Assembly: GCA_014529385.2 (NCBI GenBank)
Contig: CM043960.1
Location: 123,717,043 to 123,781,042, forward strand
Direction: 5' to 3'
Origin: Adiantum capillus-veneris
Lineage: Eukaryota; Streptophyta; Polypodiopsida; Polypodiales; Pteridaceae
DNA: 64,000 bases
The notes beneath the pieces were generated by a model. The model ran no database searches and had not been told where the DNA came from. It was given only the letters and a program-made list of their open reading frames with translations. Both the position numbers and the translations under genes were made by a program. Below, in pieces: positions 22,075-32,386 of the stretch (within the stretch, counting starts at the first letter, position 1; the number at the start of each line of letters is the position of its first letter).

Positions 22075-23646
22075 CTATGGGACCAAAGTTACATGTGATG
22101 TAGTATGTGTATGGCTGATGAGTGACTCTCGATGCTCCAAAATTGTAGTGATGAGAGTCGCAATGGAGAGCCCACACTTTGGCTGGGAGAGGAAGGTGTG
22201 TAGGTCTAAGTTATGGCTGAAAATGTGAGAGAAGCAAGTTCGGATGTGATCAAAAGCTGAGCACTCTAGTAGTGTGTGGTACTCAGACTCTCAAACTTGC
22301 AGTGAGCATAATGTGCACAATCGATTTGACTCTTCTCCATTGCCCCAACGCCCTATCTCGCATCGAAGGAAATGGGAGCTAAGCCGAATTGCTGCGATAG
22401 TGCGTATCGCGGACAACGGAATAGGCTCAAGCATGTAAGTGTGAGTACGGTTTCCTCTCTCAGCGAAGAACATGGTTTTGTAGTTGGGGGCAATATAGGT
22501 GGTGTAATGTATGAAGCGTGACCCACCGGATTTCTCTCAAGCCGTAATACATTGGCGTTGTAGAAAAGCTTCATTCACTTGAGAGTCAATTGAAGCATCA
22601 TGTAGCAAGTGTAATGCATCCCATCTCCCAAACCACTTCTTTATGTCTTGCATACATCCCGTGCTCAAGATCTTGCTTTTATTCGTCTTTTGAACTTTTT
22701 TGCTTGCTTCCCATGCAATTGTAGGAAGTCGATGTGAGGGGTTTTGACACATCTTTATCATGTACTCCACAACCCTTTCCATGCCCATAACCTCAATTGG
22801 AAGAGATCCCGACTCAAGAAGTAGGAGCATATATGGTGTTTGTGTCTTAACTTGGAGAAAGTTTGTAAGAAAACGCTTTTGGACATTCTCAAACTCTTTC
22901 CAAGTAGACTTTGAGATGCTCCCGCCCCACACTTCAACTCCATAAAGAAGAACCGGTGTCACCAATGCATCAAAAAGATACTTCTTGAGAACCCAACACT
23001 TGATGTTTCCCGCATTACACATGTTCTCAAATGCATAATATGCTCTCTTTCCCGCTTCCAAACGACGCATAGCACATTCATGCCACTTGTGATTGGATGG
23101 AACCTCAAGGCCAAGGTACTTAAAGCTCTCAACAACTTCAAGTGTCTCGTTGTTGTACACAATGCATGGCTTCTCCTTATGGTTGGTTTTCACAAGCATA
23201 ACCTTTGTTTTGGATTCATTTACAATCAACCCACTATGCAAGCAAAAGTTCTCAAGGAAAACCATAAGCTTTTGTGCATCTTCTAAAGTGTGTGCTAGAA
23301 GCACTACATCATCCGCATACAACAAAATAATGATTACCGCATTGCAAATAGTGACCTCTTCAATGCCTTCTTCTTGCATAAAGTCAAGTACCATTTGTTC
23401 CAATTGATCGATGCATAGACCAAAGAGAGTTGGTGACAATGGACATCCTTGTTTAACCCCAATAGTGCTTACAAAAATTTCTGAAATTTCTCTTCCCATG
23501 CGCAATTGACAAATCACCTTCTCATAGATTCGAGAAACCGCAAGCATAAACTCACTTGGCACTTGGAGTTCTTCCATCCTTCTCCACAAATTGTTACGTG
23601 GAATCATATCAAAGGCTTTCTTAAAGTCCACAAAACAACAATACAA
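22075..23646 (-). pseudogene. LINE ORF2: reverse transcriptase and C-terminal zinc tail
   Basis: Continues the endonuclease frame after a TGA at 23649-23647. It shows YCCFVDFKKAFDMIP (RT motif A), GVKQGCPLSPTLFGL (motif B) and ILLYADDVVLLA (motif C, catalytic YADD), then a thumb-like region and SKILSTGCMQDIKKWFGRWD. A TGA at 22539-22537 replaces the TGG of copy 2, and a TGA at 22293-22291 replaces its CGA. Between and after these lie CEIGRWGNGEESNRLCTLC and SEYHTLLECSAFDHIR, a CX2C...HX4C zinc-binding tail. RT would copy the element RNA from a nicked target in the nucleus. This copy is inactive as read. Confidence 0.93.
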
Positions 23647-25467
23647 TCACTTGCCTTTCAACCGACTTTCCTCCATGAGAACACGAAGAGTGACAAGATG
23701 ATCAATGGTGCTATGGCATCGACGAAAACCCGCTTGTCCCTTTGCACGCTTGTCATTCTCTTCAGCCCAATCACTCAATTTCATCTCCATTATGCACCCA
23801 AACAACTTTGCCATAAGAGACCCAATCATTATAGTCCGGTTGTTGCTTACATTATTTATATCCCCTCCTTTATACAAAAGCTTAACCCAATTAGTACTCC
23901 AATCATAAGGCATACCATGTTGAAGTGCAAGGTTGAACATATCACACATCCACTCATGGGTAAAATCTCCCATCCATTTGATCATCTCCGGCTTGATACC
24001 TTGAAGATCTCCCGCTTTGCGAGTGGCCAACTTTTCAAGCCCACCGCATACATCCTCAATAGTAAAAAAAGACGGCATACATGGGAGTGAACCATAAAAT
24101 GGCATTTTTTCAGTATTTGCTTGCTCATATAATTGCATACAATGTGTGTACATATCCACTAGACTCAAGTTACCAAAATTCTCAACCCGCTTGCCTCTCA
24201 AGTTTCTCCAAAATCTTCCACATGTATGTGCCTTTTCTTGGACTTGAAATTCTTGTTGCTTTACTTCCCATCTTCTTCTCTTCTTTTGAATCAATGCCTT
24301 GTATGTATGCAAATGACTTTGATAGTTGTCTTTGTCCATAGTTGCATCAAGCTTTATCAAGGACTTTCGAGCATCTTGACATTCTTTATCAAACCACCTT
24401 TTGCGTGATCTATCTTTGTTGATACCATGGAGATGCTTTATGGCAAAGCATTCTTCCGCACAAGAATAAATAGATTTCTTGAAAGCTTCCCATTTAGTTT
24501 CCAATGGTGCATCACATTGAAGCTTTGTCATCCATAATTTTTGCTCAACCATTTCAATGTACATTGGTGCCCGTTTGAAATCCATACATAGTGATAACTT
24601 CTCTTTCCTTTGGCTGAGATTATCATGCTTAGTTGCTTGTCCACATGAAAGGTCAATACATAAGGTGCGATGGTCGGATTCCGGGGTCCATTGACCAAAT
24701 ATAAAACTCTTTATGCGATACATGATGGCTTCAGAGAGTAGCATATAGTCAATCACACTATCCCCATTATGTCTCCTACATGTAAATCCATTGGTTCCAC
24801 TCCACAAAGATACACCATTGGCAATGAGCATACCCGTGCTATTACACATGTGTAAAAGTAACTTTCCATAGTGATCCGGCTCTTTCTCATCCATTGAAGT
24901 ACGATCATACAAGTGAACTTCCTCCAACTCCCTTGAAATGTATGGCATATCAAATTGTTGAGTATCATGTTGCAATGTTTTTGTGCGAGCATTCATATCC
25001 CCAAATACAATAACATCACCTTCACCTTTGAAATAAGCAATGTCCTCTTTCAAATCAGAAAATGGTTGATCTCTATCCATGCAAGCATAAAAGGGAGAAT
25101 CATGATGAGGAATGTAGAAACCGGCTACAAAAATGGGTGCTCTTTTTGGTGTCATAATTTTCAGCCATACATAACGTTTGTATTTGTCATCTTTCACAAT
25201 TGATACAAAATCTTCCAATCCTTTCTTAACCATACATGCTAACCCTCCTTGTCCTCTTCGTTGCTTGAGATTCTTTGACCACATCAATGAATGTACATTG
25301 TAATCCTCCAAGCCGTTAATCCTTTGTGTATCATGCTCCCAAGTTTCAACACGAAGTACAATATCGGCTTTGCTTGTTAGTTCATCAATGCCAACCCCCG
25401 CATTCCATGGGTATCCATTACAATTCCAAAAGCATATTTTCAATTGTAACTCGGTCTCATAGGTCAC
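23647..25467 (-). pseudogene. LINE ORF2: APE-type endonuclease and RT N-terminus
   Basis: 606 codons open. Endonuclease landmarks in order: FWNCNGYPWN (N), VETWEHD (E), FVAGFYIPHHD (Y), VIFGDMNARTKT (GDxNA), GDSVIDYMLLS and TPESDHRTLCIDL (SDH). A connecting region of about 200 residues is rich in Lys/Arg. The RT fingers follow (RTIMIGSLMAKLFGCIMEMK, GQAGFRRCHSTIDHLVTLRV). There is no ATG at the start. The codons after the ORF1 stop are GGA TGC GTG ACC, in the same frame as ORF1. The endonuclease would nick target DNA to prime reverse transcription. Confidence 0.93.
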
Positions 25468-25473
25468 GCATCC

Positions 25474-26424
25474 CTATTTGCTTGAGAGACTTGCCTCCTC
25501 CTTGGGCACATTTTCTTCATGAGAGATCTCCTTGTTTTTATTATTCTTTTCCTCATATGCCTTGCGACGCATATTTTGTTGCTTAATAGTGCGATCTTCA
25601 CATACAAAACATTTTGTATCCCTCAAATAGATCCAACTATTTTCAAGGATAATCTTTCGCTTGGTCTCATCCGGCATGGTGCATACAATTGGCCGTTCTC
25701 CCGAGCGAGGAGCTCCTTGCTTCCCCACTCTATGTGCTCCATAGACCATAACTCCAGACATGCCAAAGTGGGTTTTGAAGAAATCTTCAATAACAATGGC
25801 AAGAGAAGGAGGTGTCTCTAACTTCTCTTCGGGAATTCCACGAATAACAATGTTCTTGGAACGTCGCTCCCGTTCCTTCAACTCCTCCACATCCACATTC
25901 TCAACATTCTTTGTTTGAGCCATAGCTTGCATGAGTGAGGAATTAGAAACCACATTGCTACCACATACATCAGCCCAAGACTTGTTTGTGCATACATTTT
26001 TCATGTTGCATACATCCCGGCTCATAGTGTCAAATTTCTCCTCTTTCAATACATGGTCATGCTCTACTTTGCTCATCCGCTCCTTCAAAGCATTCAAGTC
26101 CACAAGAGAGCGTTTACATTCCTTGACTTCCTCTTCAAGTTGCATCAAACGTGTTGTTTGCATCTCAAGTGTCCTCTTGAGCTTCTCATTCTCAACCACA
26201 AGTACCCTTAGTGTGCCATTCTCCATTGCAAGTGCTCGTAAGTCTTCGCCTTGTTTGTTTACGGTCTCTTGCAATGATACCAAGTACACCATGATCATGG
26301 TTTCCGATGTCGTTGGTTGGGTGGTTGTGTTGTTATCTCCACACTTAGGAGATTTTGGATCATTTTACACAATGGTTGTGGACCTTGTTGAAGAAGAAGG
26401 ACCCTTGCGAGTGCCGGAAGACAT
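25474..26424 (-). pseudogene. LINE ORF1-like RNA-binding protein
   Basis: The ATG at 26424 opens MSSGTRKGPSSSTRS, followed by a TAA at 26367-26365 and then about 290 codons to a TAG at 25476-25474. The first third is a coiled coil (heptad-like LRALAMENGTLRVLVVENEK...LMQLEEEVKECKRSL). The second part, RSKNIVIRGIPEEK...VMVYGAHRVGKQ...RPIVCTMPDETKRKIILENS, resembles the RRM-like plus C-terminal fold of L1-type ORF1 proteins. The end is Lys/Glu-rich. It would coat the element RNA. A later ATG at 26286 could also start it. Confidence 0.85.
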
Positions 26425-26634
26425 TGTATGTAAAATAGGAAATGAGAATCAATTTTGTTGAACCTGTTCACTTCGGAAATGCTGCTACAGAAACGCCTTC
26501 CATAACTCTGAAAATTTCTGTTTTTACATCAATGCGTAGAGGACTTCGTGCTCTTCGATTGAGGCTATAGATCACCCAAATCGGAGTTCGGATGAAGAAG
26601 TTATGATCAAAAGAGTGGACTGCTGTCTACTAGG

Positions 26635-26653
26635 TCAAAAAACGACTGCGTTT

Positions 26654-26658
<5 letters not shown>
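26635..26658 (-). other. Perfect hairpin at the LINE 5' terminus
   Basis: Arms TCAAAAAACG (26635-26644) and CGTTTTTTGA (26649-26658) with loop ACTG. On the far side it adjoins the GA array 26657-26693. In LINE sense the element begins (TC)n followed by this stem-loop. Confidence 0.9.
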
Positions 26659-26695
<37 letters not shown>

Positions 26696-26762
26696 CTATG
26701 TTGTAAATGATCTTTGACCTCGACACTTGAAGTTCAAAATCTAGATGCACGTATTTATGTAT

Positions 26763-26822
<60 letters not shown>
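26657..26822. repeat. GA array and right copy of the LINE-flanking repeat
   Basis: (GA)n at 26657-26693, then the 128-bp right copy (26695-26822) beginning TCTATGTTGTAAATGATC and ending in (GT)n(GA)n, after which unrelated sequence (AACACTAAGCTC) starts. Confidence 0.9.
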
Positions 26823-26824
<2 letters not shown>

Positions 26825-29140
26825 ACTAAGCTCTTCTAAGCTAGAGAGAGGGTGAGAGGGCTCTCACATCGATAGAGGGGAGGGAGAATAAGAATTAGTT
26901 TTACAATCAACAATCGACAAAGGGACAATTGACGAAATCTACAATCAAGAATCAAAAATAAAAAATCGATATCAACATCTACAAAATTGAGAGTTGAAGC
27001 AATTTGGAAAGTTCAATCCAACAAATCCAAAGCAGAAGATGTGCAAGCCCAAGGTAGTAGCAGACCCTAACAAACGGCAAAGGTGGATGATGGGAGACAA
27101 GTTCGACAATTCTCGGCTATTTTTGAAGGTTTTTACGCTAGATTTCTTTGAGCTTTGTCACTGCTCTTGCCTTTGAGTTGACTTGGAATTCAAAGGTGAA
27201 TCTCAAAACTTTTAAGTGGGATTGCACTAAATCCAAGTTTTCTTGAGCGTTTAAAAGCAAATTAGAATTTTTGAGGCAAATCTCAAAATTTTGTAACGGG
27301 GGTTACACTTTGCTATATACTGGGTCTAACTGGACTTTCATTAATTAATTAAACCGATAGATTCGATTCCTCACTTTGGACAAAGTAAGCCACTCCCCTT
27401 TGACGCAGTTCCTGCGTGGAGCAACTGGCTCTTTCCCTCATTGGGCTTGTTCAGCTGAAGCCGCTTTCCATTCGTGCCAGGGAGCTGAGGAGCCCATCAC
27501 GATGAGATCCTGCCCGTCGGGTAATTCTATCCTCCCAAACCCCTGCACTTTAGCTCTCTGCATGTGCCGCTCCCATCGCTCCTGTTGCTCACTCGATCAA
27601 CAGTTCTTTGTGTCCTAGTCCTGTTCGCCAGACAGCTGCAATCACACCTTTAAAACCACTGCCTATCGCCCGTTTCATGGCCTACATCATGGGTCACTCA
27701 CGGAGCTTAGCAGTAGAGCCTTACTCTGCTTTGCAAAAGGCACTCAGGTCCACTTGCATGGCTTGATACTTGCCTACATGCAGCAACCTCAATACATGCA
27801 GACTGCCTAATGCAGGCACCGCTAAAAAAATCCCCATGCTGCTTGGCTCGTCACAATGACGGATGGCACCTCTCTCCTCTCTCTCTCTCTCTGTCTCTCT
27901 CTCCTACACGCGCCCTTCTCTCTATCAGTGCATCTATCTCACTCAGTCTTTTTTTTATTGCACCAGCTGTCGATCGAGTGCCCTTTGCTTCCACCGTCTG
28001 GAATACCCAAAGACAGGAAAATTGTAGCTTTTCATAAGAAGGCTAGTTGGTTAAGCACGCTTCGGAGATGGATTGCTTATTTAATTTGAACACTCCAACC
28101 AAAATACAGACAAGAGTATTTTAGAGGTGCTTGGGGTATTTTCACAAATTAGAGGGGTATTCTAGTAAGTTTCCTTTCCACTTTAGCGCGAGAAGGTGAG
28201 ACCATTCTCTTACATGCCATGTCCAACTTTGCCTTTCCTTTTGCATTTTCCTAATCTTTTCACTCCAAGTCTCAAGGCATCACCCAAGATACGGCTTCAA
28301 ACAAATAAAAAAAAGATTGAGGGGCCATACTGGAATTGGGAATTGAGACATGTTGTTTTCTCTTTAAAACTTAGAGAACTTGAGCATGAGAAATTTTAGA
28401 GGCAACTTGATTATATTTGAAGGCTTTTACACTTAATTTTCTTTTTGTTGCCATACACACAATTGTGACTTGAGAGAATTTATATTAACCTGATAAGAAT
28501 ACAATTGCCCTCAAGCACTATATGTGCCTTGAGAGTGGGGCTAGGGTTCCACAAGAGACTTCCACACACGGTGTTACTATACTTTATACGTTTTCTCACC
28601 ATCAAATCTATAATTTAGAGATAAATTTCAAAGTTTGCAAGTTTGAGGATTTTTCAAGCATTTGGTTATACCATATCTTTTTTCAAACATTTTAGAGAAA
28701 AATTTACTATATTTGAAGGTTTTTGCACTAAACTTTCTTGCACTTTGTAGATTCTCTAAATATTAATTTATGTTCTCTAACCTTTGTAGTCTTTTGAAAA
28801 AAAATTCTCTTGAGGGTTGATTTGAATCAACTAAAAAAGAATACATGCAAGCCTTGGCATATCCTTTGTATAGGGGTCTCGAACGAGTACAAAATATGCA
28901 TACTTTGACCCAAAACATACCTCAAACATTTTTGCAAGTACACTATATTTATATCAAGAACCTATCTTCTTCTTCTCAGCAAGCCGCTTTCTCCTGCTTG
29001 ATAAAAGCCATTTGCAATTAGAGATAAAACTCAAAAAATTTATATGGGATTATATTAAACCTAAGTTTTTTCCTCCAATTTTTTTGTGGATGTCCTAACA
29101 TTCAAATTAAATCTTACAAGTGTGTGGTCCATCCTATATG
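26823..29140. other. No gene recognised; recurrent short motif and CT repeat
   Basis: Mostly AT-rich. A motif of the form GGGATTRYACTAAAYCYAAG followed by TTTTC/T and GAGC occurs near 27215-27250, with relatives near 29043-29070, 29386-29425 and 85-125. A related TTTGAAGGTTTTTRCACT motif occurs near 28410 and 28695. A (CT)n run lies at 27871-27905. The GC-richer patch at 27360-27800 has open frames without a domain. Confidence 0.5.
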
Positions 29141-29149
29141 TATGTATAA

Positions 29150-29213
29150 ATATAAATAAATAAATAAATTTTAAAAATAAATAAATAAATAAATATATAT
29201 ATAGAGAGAGAGA
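29150..29213. repeat. (TAAA)n/(TA)n simple repeat ending in GA
   Basis: AATAAATAAATAAAT-type runs twice, then TATATATATA and GAGAGAGAG, about 50 bp from the long C tract. Confidence 0.9.
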
Positions 29214-29266
29214 GCCTTTTCTTGGCACCCAATCCACTCTCTTTCTTTCTTTGCTTTGGTCTCCTC

Positions 29267-29267
<1 letters not shown>

Positions 29268-29313
<46 letters not shown>
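29268..29313. repeat. 46-bp homopolymer C tract
   Basis: Uninterrupted C from 29268 to 29313. On the complementary strand this is G46, able to form G-quadruplexes. The exact length in an assembly may be unreliable. Confidence 0.9.
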
Positions 29314-29316
<3 letters not shown>

Positions 29317-29707
29317 AAGCCCTTTCCTTATGCAACATGGCAAGGGCCTCCAAAGTGCATTAGATATAGTTGAGTAAATATGTAGGTGGGATTATACTAA
29401 ACCTAGGTTTTTATTAAGCACTCGGTATACTACAGATTTTTGCTACTATTTTTTAGTCCATTATCTATACTCTTTATAATGGAGTTTGAAAAATTAGAGG
29501 AAGGAGAGTGCCTCCACGTGTTGTTTTTTGGTTGGTTTGCATGACCTGTTGGATCAACACCAAAATTGAGTTGTTGGGTCATCGTCCTTACCATAGACAC
29601 ATTAAAGAGCATTTGAAAATTGAGCGAAGTAGTTTAGATTCTATGCAATTTTTTTTAATGACCTACAATAGTCAAAATTGTATGCCTGATAACCTATTGT
29701 CAGCCTA

Positions 29708-29774
<67 letters not shown>
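29708..29774. repeat. (GT)n(GA)n array
   Basis: GT then GA, same order as the other compound arrays of the window; unique sequence GCTCTGTCACTAGC follows. Confidence 0.95.
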
Positions 29775-29775
<1 letters not shown>

Positions 29776-30052
29776 CTGTCACTAGCAAGTAGACAGAGAA
29801 AGAGAAAGAGTGAGGTGGGTCATCGGGACCAAAACCAAGACCTTGATCATGATAGAGTATCAATGATCATGTAACTCTAGGCAAACAAGGGACAAGCACT
29901 GTCCATTGGTGGGGAGTGCTTGGTAGTATAAAATTGGTGCTCAAGGCAATAGGTGTGCATGGGTTTGCTTGAGACATTAAGAGTTTGGTCTGGTAGCAAG
30001 AGAGTAAAGAGCTAATGGCTTAGGTGGGAGCAGTTGTAGCCACAACTCGGGC

Positions 30053-30057
<5 letters not shown>

Positions 30058-30144
<87 letters not shown>
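30058..30144. repeat. (GT)n(GA)n array
   Basis: About 22 GT units followed by about 21 GA units, bounded by GGGCTCTA and GAGCCCATTCC. The short inverted sequence GGGCTC/GAGCCC sits at the two edges. Confidence 0.95.
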
Positions 30145-30147
<3 letters not shown>

Positions 30148-30520
30148 CCCATTCCATTGTCCAAACGTAGGGGACGCATTCTTCTCCATGCTCTCTCTCA
30201 ACCCCCAATCAACAGGGATGGCACTTCCGTGTACATTAGAGCACTGTGGGGGCCTACATACTGAGAGATATTTAGCTGTAGGTTATTATAGCGATGTATT
30301 AATTAAAGCAAAAAGTTAAATTGGGTCCTTTTTTGCAATGGTGAATAAAACAACACCCTAATTAGGGATGCAAGGATGTAAATCATCTTAGCATTGGATG
30401 CATTTGGGCTTCTTCTATGGCTAATAGTATTGTTTTAGCTTCTAGGAGCGACTGCCGCCGACTACTCTAGCTTCACATATTTGGAGAAGCTATAGATGTT
30501 TTACATCTATCCCAAGGCAT

Positions 30521-30622
30521 GTGTGTATGTGTGTGTGTGTGTGTGAGAGAGAGTGAGAGAGAGAGAGGGAGAGAGAGGAAAAACATCATTTTAAACGACA
30601 TAAGAACAATCCAAAATGGGAC

Positions 30623-30693
<71 letters not shown>
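30521..30693. repeat. Two (GT)n(GA)n arrays 50 bp apart
   Basis: Arrays at 30521-30579 and 30627-30693, both GT then GA. The spacer contains AAAACATCATTTTAAACGAC. Confidence 0.93.
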
Positions 30694-30699
<6 letters not shown>

Positions 30700-31331
30700 T
30701 ATCTTGCAAGAGTGATTCCAAGGACTACACTTTCATTCTCCTCACACATGGACCCACAGATACACACACACACACACCTATCTATGCGTGACTCTGTGTG
30801 TGTGTGAAGGGGAGAGAGGGGAGAGAGAGAGAAGACATCCAAGTGTGATACTTTGGTTGACTTAAAAAAAAACCTTAGAAAACTTCTAATCTAACCTACA
30901 AAAGTGAACCTACAAGGAGATTTAAAATGCAAATGTGAATGGTAACTATCCATAAATGAAAATCTTTTTGGCAACTAAAAGTCAAAAGACATTCTTCTTT
31001 ACATAAAGTAAATTTAGTAGTTCAACTATAAAGTAAATATAGAAGTTTTAGTACACATAACCAAAAAAAGGATAATTTTGGTGCAAATTTTGTTATTTAA
31101 TAAAAAATTGATTTTTGAAGATGTATTTGGCTTTGTCTTTTCAAGGGGCTTTTTTTTGAGACCAATATTGATATATTTTTAAAAACAATTGTGCAAAAAT
31201 TATTGACCATTAGGCTCTTGTGCTATTGTTCGTCCTCTCCCAATTTTTCAACTATTGTATTGAGTGCAGGTATGTACGTGCACGCACATGATAAAGACAC
31301 TAACAAAAACTCAAACATTCGGTATTCTTCT

Positions 31332-31332
<1 letters not shown>

Positions 31333-31361
<29 letters not shown>
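31333..31361. repeat. 29-bp homopolymer G tract
   Basis: Uninterrupted G from 31333 to 31361, bounded by TTCTTCTA and CTTGCTCGC. Confidence 0.9.
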
Positions 31362-31362
<1 letters not shown>

Positions 31363-31440
31363 TTGCTCGCTTACGACAAAGCTGGGCTATCCACATGCTA
31401 GCTCTAGATGCGCATGCGGCACGCGCGCACACACACACGT

Positions 31441-31442
<2 letters not shown>

Positions 31443-31497
<55 letters not shown>

Positions 31498-31648
31498 TGG
31501 AAATGAGAGTAGGTTGATGTGAATAGTCCACTGTCAAATTTGGCAGGAGCACATCTGCTTGTTTGAATTACCTTTTGGGATTGTAGATAGGCCACTATCA
31601 ACATGCACGCATGTGCACACATGTATATGTGTGTGTTTGTGTGTGTGA

Positions 31649-31687
<39 letters not shown>

Positions 31688-31741
31688 TAGAGGGGCACCG
31701 ATCAACAATAAGAAGAGAGTGGAGAGAGGTTAAATTGTGTA

Positions 31742-31788
<47 letters not shown>
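31443..31788. repeat. GA and GT/GA array cluster
   Basis: Arrays at 31443-31492 (GA), 31629-31684 (GT then GA) and 31744-31788 (GA). A GATAGATAGATAGA run follows at about 31900-31914. Confidence 0.93.
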
Positions 31789-31792
<4 letters not shown>

Positions 31793-32028
31793 CAACAAGG
31801 AGAGATGCTCTCTTCAAAGTATCCTCAATTTTTCGTAAAAGATGATCAACATGGTTTTTCTTGTAGTAAAACAATGGGTCCACTACACGCATATGACATA
31901 GATAGATAGATAGAGGGAGACAAAGAAGAAGAAGACAAGTTCTACCTTCAAAAACCTTGAACAATGGTCTTTTTTCTTAGAAGGGAATTTGATCACAATT
32001 CTCCTACATCTAGGCAATAAAGGGATAT

Positions 32029-32033
<5 letters not shown>

Positions 32034-32072
<39 letters not shown>

Positions 32073-32320
32073 GAGAAGAGACTAATTTTAATTACTTGAA
32101 ACAACTCTAAGAATACCCAAATGGTGATGATTCTAAGGGCATTGAAGAAACAACCTTGAACTGTGAGAATAGGGTCCAACTAGCTACATGGGAAAATTGG
32201 AAAAAACCAAAACCAAATGAAAAACCTCTCTTAGACAATTAAAATCTTCCCATGATAAGCTAAATTGAGAGAGGATGACAATATCCTTAAAAAGAAGCAC
32301 TTCCACTAAAAGCACAGTAT

Positions 32321-32384
<64 letters not shown>
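32034..32384. repeat. (CT)n and (CT)n(CA)n arrays
   Basis: (CT)n at 32034-32068 and (CT)n(CA)n at 32326-32383. The second is the reverse complement of the usual (GT)n(GA)n order, so its polarity agrees with the other arrays. Confidence 0.93.

Positions 32385-32386
<2 letters not shown>

Larger units (their letters stand above)
22042..26658 (-). mobile_element. Nearly full-length non-LTR retrotransposon (LINE), about 4.6 kb
   Basis: Minus strand. One frame runs from an ATG at 26424 to a TAG at 22077-22075 (1,449 codons), interrupted by five stops and no frameshift that I can see. Order: ORF1-like coiled coil and RNA-binding region, APE-type endonuclease, RT, C-terminal zinc tail. About 230 bp of 5' UTR end in a perfect hairpin at 26635-26658. 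The 3' UTR is only about 35 bp and ends ...GGATGATAATAAAAT followed by (TC)n(AC)n instead of poly(A). Microsatellite-type tails are known for some LINE clades such as RTE, but the two-part coding capacity does not fit RTE, so I leave the clade open. Confidence 0.92.

Noticed and set aside
29134..29353. Gly-rich protein encoded opposite the C tract
   Set aside because: Poly-Gly derives entirely from the 46-bp homopolymer.
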